DNA from: Leptidea sinapis
Lineage: Eukaryota > Arthropoda > Insecta > Lepidoptera > Pieridae
Assembly (NCBI RefSeq): GCF_905404315.1
Contig: NC_066265.1
Location: forward strand, 25,630,501-25,694,500
Direction: 5' to 3'
Length of the DNA stretch: 64,000 bases
Positions 10,747-20,159 of the stretch are shown one piece after another (within the stretch, counting starts at the first letter, position 1; the number at the start of each line of letters is the position of its first letter). The position numbers were made by a program, and so were the translations under genes. Below the pieces are notes generated by a model. It saw only the letters and a list, made by a program, of their open reading frames with translations, was not told the origin of the DNA and made no database searches.

Positions 10747-11010
10747 CTAAGCTGCCACACCGCGCGTGGTGCCTTTGCCATCCTTGTCTACCGCCGCATG
10801 ACGGAACGGGCTCGGATTACAAAATAATTTATTGCTGTTCAAGTGTTTGGGTTTGTTTATAAAAAGGAACGTCGACGCTTTCGTTTTTAAATAAGCTAGC
10901 GCTTTGTTAGATAACATAAACAATAGATATTGCGTAATTTGAACAAATTTTACAGTGGTACTAAAAGCAGAGCTGCAGCAAACTTTGATAGAAGCATCTT
11001 CACATCGCAC
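10747..11010 (-). other. Unassigned 87-codon open frame
   Basis: Open reading frame with locally higher GC and a polar C-terminus (AAVDKDGKGTTRGVAA). I recognise no family, start context or splice arrangement. It could be a chance frame, a piece of a repeat, or an exon fragment. Reported only because it is the least repeat-like frame in this part. Confidence 0.2.
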
Positions 11011-11189
11011 TGCTTTTTAAGATTTTTATTGAATTATGCGTGAAATCGATAATTATTAAATGTTAACTCCGCTAAGATTTGTTGCTCTACCTGCAAAATG
11101 CATTTCTATGCGGGAGGCTCCCACAAGGCTGAGTGTTGAGTTAGTGGTTGTACGCGTCCTCCAACAAAGAAACGCCCACTGCTAATAGA

Positions 11190-11345
11190 GCATGATCGAT
11201 AAGTTTTGAAACCAATAAAAATAATAGTAGGATGAAACCCATTGGAAAAGGACGAGAATATAACGAAAACAAATAACGGTTAAACTGTTTTAGGGTAAAA
11301 AACAGGTTTATCTCTAATTCCGACAAAACTACAAGTAAAGAAAGA
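11190..11345 (+). mobile_element. MITE-4 fragment
   Basis: Contains GATAAGTTTTGAAACCAAT and then AGTAGGATGAAACCCATTGG, the terminal sequence of MITE-4 at 37.5-37.7 kb, followed by matching interior (GGACGAGAATATAAC, GGGTAAAAAAC, GGTTTATCTC). The right terminal repeat is missing, so this is a half copy. Confidence 0.65.
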
Positions 11346-11519
11346 AAGTAAAACTACTCGAAGAACTACTAGAAGAAAACTTTCAACCTCAATTTTCACA
11401 GCTGTCACAGTCTATCTAGACGTATAAATGATCTAAAAGATATTCATAAAATATACTGGACAAGTAACATATCTTATTCAGTCAAGCTTCTTATAACTAA
11501 AAATATAGTCATGGACAAC

Positions 11520-11866
11520 AATATATAAAATTCGCGTGTTGCTGTGTTTGTAGTTAAACTCCTTCGAAGCGGCTTGACCGATTCTTATGAAATTTTGAGT
11601 GCATATTGGATAGGTCTGAGAATCGGACAACATCTAAATGTTACGGGTGGTCCACGCCAAATTTTTAATTTTTAATTAATTGACATTTTCTTTATTTGTT
11701 TGATATACAATATATGATATAAAATATAAAATACATACAACTTCAAATTTTCACCCATCTACGATCAACAGGTAACTAAAGATATAACTGTTGATCGTAG
11801 ATGGGTAATGTACCTTTTGTATCGCGATTTTAATATCGGCAATACAACGTTTGCTGGTTCATCTAG
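11520..11866 (+). mobile_element. Helitron-like element with internal inverted repeat
   Basis: The left part starts ATATATAAAATTCGCGTG and continues AAACTCCTTCGAAGCGG, typical of lepidopteran Helitron 5' regions (from memory). The right end is CAACGTTTGCTGGTTCATCTAG followed by T. CTAG at 11863-11866 fits the CTRR end. The 5' TC dinucleotide is not clear. A 19-bp perfect inverted repeat lies inside (11753-11771 with 11788-11806). Confidence 0.65.
11753..11806. repeat. 19-bp perfect inverted repeat
   Basis: ACCCATCTACGATCAACAG (11753-11771) is exactly complementary to 11788-11806, with a 16-nt loop. It lies within the Helitron-like element. Confidence 0.9.
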
Positions 11867-11965
11867 TTGTTTTAATAAAATCCTATTTGCTAAAAATATT
11901 TATGCAACTGTTGTGTAACATTCATGTTTTAATACCTAATTATCAACAGTTGCGTAAAATACTTT

Positions 11966-12951
11966 TTCACCTCTCCAGCACGGAAAGCACGCTATTGCTA
12001 CGTGAAAACTCGCAGCAAAAAGCTTTTTGCTGATAGGATAGGAAAAAAAGGTTTTTTCTATTAGAGACCGCATTAGTAAAAGTTCCACTATTGTTTTAAA
12101 TGTAATGAATAATTTTCAAAATATAATGAAGAGACATTGGCTGTTATAATTAAAGTGTTTAAATAAATGTATTTAATGTGTTACTAACCCTAGAATAAAA
12201 TTATACTAACATTATATGGGCTATGCCCTGAAATAAATGATATTTTTATTATTATAAGTCACTCTCATTCTAGAGTTGAGTAAGTCAACAGCTTCTGAGG
12301 ATGCTTCGGTTAGAGATGTTCGTTTTAGCAGAGTTTTAATTTAGCGACTAACCCGATTCAAGTTAATTCTTAATGCCGTGTATAAGTTCTGTTTCACTTC
12401 GTTACTATTCTGTGTTATATTGATTTCATTATATACTTGCATTAGAGATTACCTCATTTACAGTTGAGCTATTTCTTGTAATTTTTTCTTAAGAATTACC
12501 ACGCAATAGATACGTATATTCGAGGTGCATAGCGATATGTTTGGTGCGATGGCATCGTCGCTTTATATATTTGATAGAACTGATTGGCATTGCTTGCGGC
12601 GGCGTCTTGTGGCGGGTCTTTTCCTTCCCTTAATGGGTGATGCTTGTAGTGCCAGGTCAGCCTGTTATATTTAATAAATCATTGTATTTGTTGGAAGCAA
12701 TTACTCATTGTGACAGTAAACGATGACAATGAGTTCAAGCTCCAAAGGTTGGTGCATCCAATATACGATTATTAATATTTATACAGTTAATTCATTATTA
12801 CTTTTTATGAAATAACTTATATTATTTAAATACGATTCATATATTGCATACAGCACCTTATTAAATAATTTGTTATGTATATTACAGGCATTGTACAGCC
12901 ATAAATACTCCATTTGATTGAAAAGAATGGCCGTTGAGTTTCTTATATTAT
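11966..12951. other. Mostly unassigned, one MITE-like segment
   Basis: 11966-12035 (AGCACGGAAAGCACGCTATTG..., GCAGCAAAAAGC) is an inverse copy of 43895-43960. The rest shows no coding or repeat signature I can name. 12530-12660 is locally less AT-rich but has no credible frame. Confidence 0.4.
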
Positions 12952-13572
12952 TGACACGAGAGTGGGTCAGGGATTGGAAATAATACTCCGCTTATAGGAA
13001 CGAGTCTTTATTTGCGTTCACTTTTTCTGAACTTGCACTTCGCCGGTCTGCCGCTGTTCCTCTTGTGGGCGGCGGTACCTTCAACGCGTCACACCGCACC
13101 GAACACTAAGTCTCTTCTATCTTCTTCTTCTTGGAACACTTCCACTTTTCACTACTTCTTCTTTTCTTCTTCTTCTTCTTTATACTTTCAAGTCAGAACT
13201 AGAACTGCCGTAGGCCACGCTTAGTACGGCTTATATACCCCCGGATCTGTTCTATTTTCAAACCGATTCTCCCATTCCATCTTTAAATTTAAATTGTACT
13301 AGAAAATTCTTTTAACTATTTTTATCCTGCTTACATATTTTCCATGCCTTTTTTCTGTTCGATTTGATCCTGAACTTACTAGAAATGTCCATTAAGTTTA
13401 CAAAACCCAAAAAATTCCAAACACCGGTACGTGTATCGAACCCGGGTCTACAGCGTCTAAAGTAAACACTTTTACGCTAAGCTACGAGTATTGCTGACGG
13501 AGCTGTTGAAATAATCAATGTCTTGAAGTTTGACAACTCTCGTCATAAACGTCGAAGTGTTGCTACGCGACA
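12952..13572 (-). mobile_element. Solo LTR of a gypsy-type retrotransposon
   Basis: On the minus strand this 621-bp unit begins TGTCGCGTAGCAACAC and ends ACTCTCGTGTCA, so it has TG...CA ends. It is flanked by the 4-bp direct repeat TTAT (12948-12951 and 13573-13576), the expected target-site duplication. It matches the 3' LTR at 41640-42129 along most of its length but has about 130 bp more in the middle. Shared signals are a TATA box (TATATAAG, 13230-13237 on minus), a purine-rich GAA run, an AATAAA poly(A) signal near the 3' end and tRNA-like A and B boxes near the 5' end. No coding region remains, as expected after LTR-LTR recombination. Confidence 0.9.
13431..13502 (-). promoter_or_regulatory. 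tRNA-like pol III boxes inside the solo LTR
   Basis: On minus, CGTAGCTTAGCG (A-box-like) is followed about 45 nt later by CCCGGGTTCGATAC (B-box-like). The same arrangement occurs in the other LTR at 41730-41790. Whether it is transcribed by pol III is inference. Confidence 0.5.
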
Positions 13573-13576
13573 TTAT

Positions 13577-14574
13577 GTTCAAATTTTACGAGCATGTGAT
13601 AAATGCAGAAATTAAAAAGAAGTATCTGTAGTGGCGCTTCATAAGCGCTTCATTGAAGACTAATTGAATTAAGTTTATTTGACTTTGTCCATTTAGTCTC
13701 ATCACGATGCCCCATATATCCTCGCCCGCCATATATCAGGTAAGGCGTATTTATACTTGTTTGACCATAATATCTTCCATAACACATGTAGTTTTTACAA
13801 CTTTGTGTACCAGATTAACCTAAAATAGTTCACAACACTTTTCTTTCAAAATTCAATTGTATTAGGGATTGCACGTTTAAAACAAAATACCTAAAGAATA
13901 AATAATATTTTTATAAAGACGGGATTATCTATTCAGGAAAGCCTCAGCCTACTTCACAAAATAATAATTAAAAACTCTGAGCGCTTATTCAACACAAGGC
14001 CTCATAAAACTTGTGGTTAATTCATGCTATTTTGTGACTGACAGAACTGTCTGGTTTTAATATAATTAATTATGAATTGCCTTTGAAAACTATCGCAGTT
14101 TGAAAAATGTAAATAGCTTCAGAATTCACACATAATTTTTTGGTTAGCTGATGTTCTTGTTCAATGTATTTTAAGACAGTTATCAAATGGTGTTTTAATG
14201 ATTATGGTTCTTAACTTGCCTTGATATTGTTATTGAGGTTATTGAAATTGGAGAATAAGTATTACGAAACTCCCAAAGTCATGTTTGTGCATATACAGTC
14301 ATATAAGACTTAGCGGTGTTGCAGTAAACATTTAAAATTTACATTATTGCGTCAATACAACACTATAATTTGAAACAAGCGATCTATAGATGTTTTTGGA
14401 AGAAGAGAGAAACCTGACACGCTGATTAGTAAATTGTAATGACCTAATTTATAATAAAAAACGCATTGACAAAATATATTGTACCTATATTGTATTTTAG
14501 TGATTACATTGAAGTAACTGTATTGTAGCATAGCTGTAAGTTGTATTTACTTTGATAAATATGAGGATTATACA
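13577..14574. other. No gene seen
   Basis: AT-rich. Near 13640-13700 there is a short stretch of the AAGTTTATTTGACTTTG type, which also occurs near 26755. No coding signature. Confidence 0.45.
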
Positions 14575-15503
14575 TTTTATCTACACCCATGATATGAATC
14601 CTCTATAAAAGATTTTGAAACAGTTAGCTTACTGCTAACATTAATAAAGGCAGTCCTGGTAACAATTACATTATCGAAACGATTGTTGTAATGAAAACGG
14701 ATGAAATAATGTTCTACTGAATTTCATTACAATAGTTATTTGTTCAACAAGTGAGCAAAGTTATTTTTTGCTGCGAATGCTGACTTTAAATCACGAGTGG
14801 GCGATATTAGAATCACTCGCTACGCTCGTGATTCAATTGTAGGTAACTGAGGTAGTGAGTGATTCAAATACAAAAAAAAATTTGTTCTCGTGTGAAACAC
14901 ATTTATCTACACCCACCTTAAAACCTCTATTAAATTTTCTTTAACAGTTATCTTATTGCCAACATTAAAACACCCAATGTTCTAACAACCATTACATCAT
15001 CCAAACTAGTGTTGTAATGTTGTACTGAATTTCATAACAACACCCCTATGTTTTTTCGATCCCTTCATGCGCAAAGAGTTTCAACAGACAGCCACATTCT
15101 TATTGCTCGATGCGTGGTATCTGTATAAATTTAACAAAAGAACATGATCGTTTACGCGCGTTTACACTACCAGAACCTGGCGCGCCGTAAAAAAAAAGGT
15201 GTTTATTCGAAACCCCCCCTTTTTCTTGAAAAAATGCACGATTGAAGATTTGACAGCACACCGCCGGCTATTTTAAACGCTGCAAAAGAACATAATATTC
15301 AAGTGAATTTTAATAATTGCACAATACAAAATGTAAATTACTACTTAAATAAATAATTAAGTATTTCATTAACACTTGGTTTATTTGTATGAAATCAGTA
15401 ATGTATGATATTAAGTTACTACTAGGACTGGCTGTTTTAATGTTAGCAGTAAGCTTACTGTTTCAGAATCTTTTAAATGATTCATATTCTGGGTGTAGAT
15501 AAA
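14575..15503. mobile_element. Nested MITE-1 cluster
   Basis: Bounded on the left by TTTTATCTACACCCAT...CAGTTAGCTTACTGCTAACA (14575-14640) and on the right by its inverse, TGTTAGCAGTAAGCTTACTG...GGGTGTAGATAAA (ends 15503). A third copy of the terminus starts at 14901 in the left orientation. The stretch 14730-14895 aligns with 43497-43690. The simplest reading is one or two MITE-1 units with another element nested inside. A compact 188-bp MITE-1 is at 54222-54409. No transposase sequence is present. Confidence 0.6.
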
Positions 15504-15514
15504 GTCTAGTATGC

Positions 15515-15830
15515 AACTGTTGATAATTAGGTATTAAAACTGAATTACACAACAGTTCCATAAATAACTATTTTTAGCAAATAGGATTTTATTTAAACAA
15601 TATTATAATATTTAAAACAGTTGTCCATGACTATGTTTTTAGTTATAAGTTGCTTGACTTTATAAGATATGTTACTTGTCCGGTATATTTTATGAATATC
15701 ATTTTCAGTTTTTATACATTTACATACTATTGTTTTAGAACATTTATACGTCTAGATAGACTGTGACTGCTCTAAAAATTGAGGTTGACAGTTAACCTCT
15801 CAGTAATAAACCTGGCCTAATCACATTTAA
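15515..15830 (+). repeat. Composite repeat, inverse partner of 11.4-12.0 kb
   Basis: Contains ATGCAACTGTTGATAATTAG, AGCAAATAGGATTTTATTT, TTGTCCATGACTATG and TTTATACGTCTAGATAGA in the reverse order and orientation of 11378-11965, but without the Helitron found there. Confidence 0.6.
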
Positions 15831-15846
15831 TATCAGATTCGATTTA

Positions 15847-15896
15847 GTTTCACGTCACACAAGTTTACTTTTAGCGAGTTGTGTGTGACGTGAAAC
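15847..15896. repeat. 15-bp hairpin at the palindrome boundary
   Basis: GTTTCACGTCACACA (15847-15861) is exactly complementary to 15882-15896, with a 20-nt loop. It ends 3 nt before the left arm of the large inverted duplication begins at 15900. Confidence 0.9.
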
Positions 15897-15900
15897 CAAA

Positions 15901-16262
15901 CGTCAGTTGGTGCTGGGGCTGCTGCTTCGACTGCCGAAGACAGAAAGCGTCGCAAATATGTTGGTCTCAGTGAGTCATACATCTTTGTGCCCTTTGGTGT
16001 CGAGACACTTGGCCCGTGGGGCCCAGAAGTGCGGCGAATTTTCAAAATACTATCTTTGCGCCTCCATAAGGCTTCTGGAAACCCATGCGCTGGCAGCTAT
16101 CTCGGTCAACGTATCAGCCTAGCTATCCAACGCGGAAATGCTGCCAGTATTCTAAGTACGCTTCCTCGTAATGATAGTTTTAATTTTATGTAGTCATAGT
16201 ATTGTTAATATAGTTATAAGATTTGTTTTGTTTGAATAAATAAAGATATAGCATAGATAATA
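15901..16262 (+). mobile_element. LINE-E 3' end in left arm
   Basis: Translates to SVGAGAAASTAEDRKRRKYV, then SESYIFVPFGVETLGPWGPE, then RISLAIQRGNAASILSTLPR, with a stop (TAG) at about 16191 and a 3' UTR with AATAAA. It is the C-terminal tail of the LINE seen better at 47100-47622. The FVPxxVETLGPWG and LSIAxQRGNAA blocks are common at the C-terminus of some invertebrate LINEs (from memory). Confidence 0.7.
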
Positions 16263-16469
16263 TGAAGCTTATACAGTCATCGGGGCAATTAATTCTATAT
16301 TTGTTTTGTCAAACCGGTGAATAAGAAAATGTATCGGATTTTTCCTTGATCGTACCAGTAAATTTTTTATTATTAAAACCTTAATGTGGAAGAATTTTAA
16401 ATGTCTAACAAATGGGGTGTTCAAGTATACAAGATAAGCACTACCACAATTAATACATGCTAATAAAAT

Positions 16470-16835
16470 CTTCTTATGATAAATGGTACGCAGAAGTGGT
16501 CGCTAACGATGGACCCTATGAGAAAGCTCACGGTCGCTCAGAGGATAATGGAGAGGGCTATGCTCGGATTTTCCTACGAGATCGAATCAGAAGTGAGGAG
16601 ATCCGTAGGAGAACCAAAGTTACCGACATAGTCCAAATGATTGCGAAACTTAAGTGGCAGTGGGCACGGCACATAGTTAGTAGGCCCCCCACAAGATAGA
16701 CCATCGATCTGTTCAAGATCGCCGAAATACGTTGGATGAGGGCAGCGCAGGACCGATCATCGTGGAACTCTTTGCGGGAGGCCTTTGTCCAGCAATGGAC
16801 GTCTTTTGGCTGATCATGATGATAATAATGAATAA
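16470..16835 (+). mobile_element. RTE-like LINE 3' end in left arm
   Basis: Frame pieces LRDRIRSEEIRRRTKVTDIV and AKLKWQWARHIVSRPPT (up to about 16698), followed after a stop by FKIAEIRWMRAAQDRSSWNS and FVQQWTSFG, stop. This is the standard C-terminus of lepidopteran RTE elements. It ends in ATGATGATAATAATG, the usual RTE microsatellite tail. There is one frameshift near 16565 and one in-frame stop. Confidence 0.75.
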
Positions 16836-16842
16836 AATCTTC

Positions 16843-16955
16843 CTTAAAGGCTGGCAATCCTCCAATAACACTTGCAGAAGAATGTGAGTGGGAGTGATCA
16901 CTTAATATTAGGTGACCCATGAGCTCGCTTGTCATCCTCTTCCAAATAAAAATCC
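16843..16955 (+). mobile_element. LINE-A-type 3' tail in left arm
   Basis: CCTTAAAGGCTGGCAATCC, AGAATGTGAGTGGGAGTGAT and CACTTAATATTAGGTGACCC match, with changes, the untranslated tail of LINE-A at 33170-33280. No coding part is present. Confidence 0.6.
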
Positions 16956-17058
16956 ATCCCCAATCGCCAATCTATTCAGTAAGGCTTAATATAAAAATAC
17001 AGTAAAATAATTTTAAATAAATGAGCTGAAAAGAGAAACAAAAAGAAACTACTTGTTT

Positions 17059-17243
17059 TTAAATAATATAACTTTTAAAAGGGCTCCCCTGGATTACGTG
17101 CTCCTGCAAAGGTCACAAAATGTCGTGTTAAATAAATAAATTATAAAATATGTTGCCTTTACGTTAATACCTTATGTTTTAAATGCAGTTACAGTTATAC
17201 CCGTTTGAAACATATTTAAATAATATGCTTTTTAAAACGTTTC
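17059..17243. other. Spacer between palindrome arms
   Basis: 185 bp of unique sequence, no gene. A 9-bp inverted repeat, GTTTGAAAC (17203-17211) with GTTTCAAAC (17239-17247), straddles the inner edge of the right arm. Confidence 0.8.
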
Positions 17244-17351
17244 AAACAAGTAGTTTCTTTTTGTTTCTCTTTTCAGCTCATTTATTTAAAATTATTTTAC
17301 TGTATTTTTATATTAAGCCTTACTGAATAGATTGGCGATTGGGGATGGATT

Positions 17352-17459
17352 TTTATTTGGAAGAGGATGACAAGCGAGCTCATGGGTCACCTAATATTAA
17401 GTGATCACTCCCACTCACATTCTTCTGCAAGTGTTATTGGAGGATTGCCAGCCTTTAAG
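17352..17459 (-). mobile_element. LINE-A-type 3' tail in right arm
   Basis: Exact inverse of the fragment at 16843-16950. Confidence 0.6.
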
Positions 17460-17466
17460 GAAGATT

Positions 17467-17832
17467 TTATTCATTATTATCATCATGATCAGCCAAAAGA
17501 CGTCCATTGCTGGACAAAGGCCTCCCGCAAAGAGTTCCACGATGATCGGTCCTGCGCTGCCCTCATCCAACGTATTTCGGCGATCTTGAACAGATCGATG
17601 GTCTATCTTGTGGGGGGCCTACTAACTATGTGCCGTGCCCACTGCCACTTAAGTTTCGCAATCATTTGGACTATGTCGGTAACTTTGGTTCTCCTACGGA
17701 TCTCCTCACTTCTGATTCGATCTCGTAGGAAAATCCGAGCATAGCCCTCTCCATTATCCTCTGAGCGACCGTGAGCTTTCTCATAGGGTCCATCGTTAGC
17801 GACCACTTCTGCGTACCATTTATCATAAGAAG
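17467..17832 (-). mobile_element. RTE-like LINE 3' end in right arm
   Basis: Exact inverse of 16470-16835, with the same frameshift and the same in-frame stop. The damage therefore predates the inverted duplication. Confidence 0.75.
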
Positions 17833-18039
17833 ATTTTATTAGCATGTATTAATTGTGGTAGTGCTTATCTTGTATACTTGAACACCCCATTTGTTAGACA
17901 TTTAAAATTCTTCCACATTAAGGTTTTAATAATAAAAAATTTACTGGTACGATCAAGGAAAAATCCGACACATTTTCTTATTCACCGGTTTGACAAAACA
18001 AATATAGAATTAATTGCCCCGATGACTGTATAAGCTTCA

Positions 18040-18604
18040 TATTATCTATGCTATATCTTTATTTATTCAAACAAAACAAATCTTATAACTATATTAACAA
18101 TACTATGACTACATAAAATTAAAACTATCATTACGAGGAAGCGTACTTAGAATACTGGCAGCATTTCCGCGTTGGATAGCTAGGCTGATACGTTGACCGA
18201 GATAGCTGCCAGCGCATGGGTTTCCAGAAGCCTTATGGAGGCGCAAAGATAGTATTTTGAAAATTCGCCGCACTTCTGGGCCCCACGGGCCAAGTGTCTC
18301 GACACCAAAGGGTACAAAGATGTATGACTCACTGAGACCAACATATTTGCGACGCTTTCTGTCTTCGGCAGTCGAAGCAGCAGCCCCAGCACCAACTGAC
18401 GTAACTTGGACATGACAAGGAGCCAGAGTGTCGACGCAAGTAGCGCCCTTCCCCGTGCCCAAGCCACCAGCATCATTCCATGAGGACGCTTGCCATCGCG
18501 GCGGATTATACCATTTGGCTCTAAAACAGCTGGTGTATTAAGAGCGGCAAATGCCCTGCGGATGACTTCATTAATGCTGGCGTGACGACTGTTACGGCCA
18601 GCCG
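18040..18604 (-). mobile_element. LINE-E C-terminal fragment, right arm and beyond
   Basis: On minus from 18604: GRNSRHASINEVIRRAFAAL, then PNGIIRRDGKRPHGMMLVAW, then ARGRALL. A 13-nt deletion relative to the 47.5-kb copy removes the VWD codons and shifts frame, and the arm sequence follows to a stop near 18112. The other copy has RPDG where this one has RPHG. The R-PD...WDxT spacing recalls the restriction-like endonuclease domain of R2-type LINEs; that is a pattern match, not proven. The 5' end is truncated at 18604. Confidence 0.65.
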
Positions 18605-19065
18605 ATTTTATTTATTATTATATTAATATTATTTATTATATAATTATCTCTTTGATTTCATCCTCTTGTAAGCTATACCTGATAAAGCGGCTTAATACTT
18701 GCTGAAATTATTATGTGGGTTGAAGTTCTCAATTAAAGGCATTAATTAATACATCGGTACACTTCAAATGTATATACTTATCAAAGAAAACTCTTAATGA
18801 GGTCTTATTATAAATAAAGAGCGGATTGAAGTTGTAAAATATTATAAAATTCGGAGCACAGCTGATCTGAAAAATATCAACAATTAAGACTTATGTTTTA
18901 ATGTTAGATCATTTTATACATATAACAAGACTGTTACAATAATAATAATCTTTTTACTATTCCGTGACAGATGTGGTTACGTCCAAAAAACTTTAGGTTG
19001 ATTGTTAACCTCTATTTTGAGCAATGCACGCACACTACAACATAGCTAGTGAAATTTACTAGTAT
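18605..19065. other. No gene seen
   Basis: AT-rich. Near 18965-19020 a TTGATTGTTAACCTCTATTTTGAGC stretch (first bases of which resemble 15790) hints at a fragment of the ACGTCTAGATA repeat. Confidence 0.35.
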
Positions 19066-19196
19066 AACATCTTATGTTTCAAGGCGACGAGCGCAGTAAT
19101 TGTAGTGCTTTCTTTCAAGAATGCTGAGCGGTACTACATTGTAATGGGCAGGGCATATCAATTATTATCAGCTGAACGTCCTGCCCGTCTCATCAC
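19066..19196 (-). repeat. Rep-1 partial copy
   Basis: Inverse of the left part of Rep-1: CTTATGTTTCAAGGCGACGA, GTAATGGGCAGGGC, ATCAGCTGAACGTCCTGCCC. About 130 bp of a roughly 300-bp unit. Confidence 0.75.
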
Positions 19197-19449
19197 TAAT
19201 TATTTTCTTAAAAAGAAATAAGAAAAAGTTACATACAAATCGCGAGTGTAAGACGTAGCTTGTCATGCACAGTAAAATAATTAACCTGGCCTGTTTGTCG
19301 GTTGTTTATCGGTTCATCTAGCAATTAGAAGCACTTTCCAGACGTTTAAATTTTCTTAGGTTTTAACGGTTTGTAGCGTAAAGACTAGTTAGATACGAGT
19401 TTCACTATTTTTTGTGCTTTGTGCTCATAGAGAATTAATAGTTTGTACA

Positions 19450-19656
19450 CCTTCGTGTGACAGGACTGTGCGTTAGTAGCACTCTCTGGGTTTCCACGGA
19501 AGACCAGCGTTGTGGATTCTTTCGAAACCACAACTATGCTGAGTTGGGGGCCCATTGGCGTCATTAGATCATAATTAGATTAGTATAACTGTAAGAACTA
19601 TTATCAGAATGTATAATGATGTCAATAAACATTTTTTCTTTCTTTCTTTCTTTCTA
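19450..19656 (+). mobile_element. LINE 3' tail with CTTT microsatellite
   Basis: CACTCTCTGGGTTTCCACGG, GGATTCTTTCGAAACCACAA, TATGCTGAGTTGGGGGCCC, then AATAAACATTTTTTC and a (CTTT)n run at about 19625-19656. This is the form of a lepidopteran LINE 3' UTR with a simple-repeat tail. The family is known to me by pattern only. Confidence 0.5.
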
Positions 19657-19844
19657 GTGCCATTCATTCATTCCATCAGTCAGGAGGCGCAAGAACGACA
19701 CTTACCAATGTATTCAGGTTTCAGACTTCACAAGTACAGTTTCCGAAGCTCTTACGGTAAACGAAAATATCGTATAAAAACCTATACATACCTACGAAAA
19801 CATTCAAACGTCATCTATTTTTGTATATATAATATAATTGACCA

Positions 19845-19925
19845 ACTAGCACGGGGCTCACAAGGGCTTGAACCCGGGGTTGCACGAAAATCAAGCGCAC
19901 CGTAGGCATTGAGTTGCGGAAAAAT
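19845..19925 (-). repeat. tRNA-like (SINE) fragment
   Basis: On minus, AACCCCGGGTTCAAGCCC is a good pol III B box. Upstream, GCAACTCAATGCCTACGG could be a degraded A box. No cloverleaf could be drawn with confidence, so I call it a SINE piece, not a tRNA gene. Confidence 0.4.
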
Positions 19926-20159
19926 TTGCAAAATGATTTGCGTTTTAAGAAATTTTTCCTATTTTTTTATTCACGACTTTTTAGGTAATTATAACGGCAT
20001 TTAATGAAGGAGCAATGAATAACGATTTTAATAATTAACACATTCAGGTTGCCTTAAGACGAATCTAATGAGCCAAAGTGCAGCAAACATAAGCTTCTTA
20101 TTCCCACTCCTCGGTTAAGTCGTTGGTATCTCTTTTACTGGGCGATGTATATGCTTTTA

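Larger units (their letters stand above)
11378..11965 (-). repeat. Composite repeat, inverse of 15.5-15.8 kb, split by a Helitron
   Basis: The outer parts (11378-11520 and 11867-11965) are the reverse complement of 15515-15830. Shared blocks include TTGCATAAA/TATGCAACTG ends, ATAGTCATGGACAAC, and the TCTAGACGTATAAA block. A Helitron separates the two halves here but is absent from the other copy, so it inserted after the family spread. Confidence 0.6.
15900..17058. repeat. Left arm of a 1159-bp inverted duplication
   Basis: Each base n pairs with base 34302-n in the right arm (17244-18402), with no insertion or deletion over the whole length. I found two mismatches: 15989/18313 and 16333/17969. 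The arm holds the tails of LINE-E, an RTE and a LINE-A relative, all on +. Outside the arm, the LINE-E coding sequence stops abruptly and is joined to unrelated repeat DNA, so this arm looks like the derived copy. Confidence 0.95.
17244..18402. repeat. Right arm of the 1159-bp inverted duplication
   Basis: Reverse complement of 15900-17058 at about 99.8% identity. Here LINE-E coding sequence runs on without a break past 18402 to about 18604, so this arm is probably the original and the left arm the copy. Confidence 0.95.

Noticed and set aside
16558..16935. 125-codon open frame on - (and its twin at 17367-17744 on +)
   Set aside because: It is antisense to the RTE and LINE-A tails in the palindrome arms. 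Identical twins arise from the inverted duplication, not from a gene pair.
19625..19656. CTTT run as a regulatory polypyrimidine tract
   Set aside because: It is the simple-repeat tail of a LINE 3' end.
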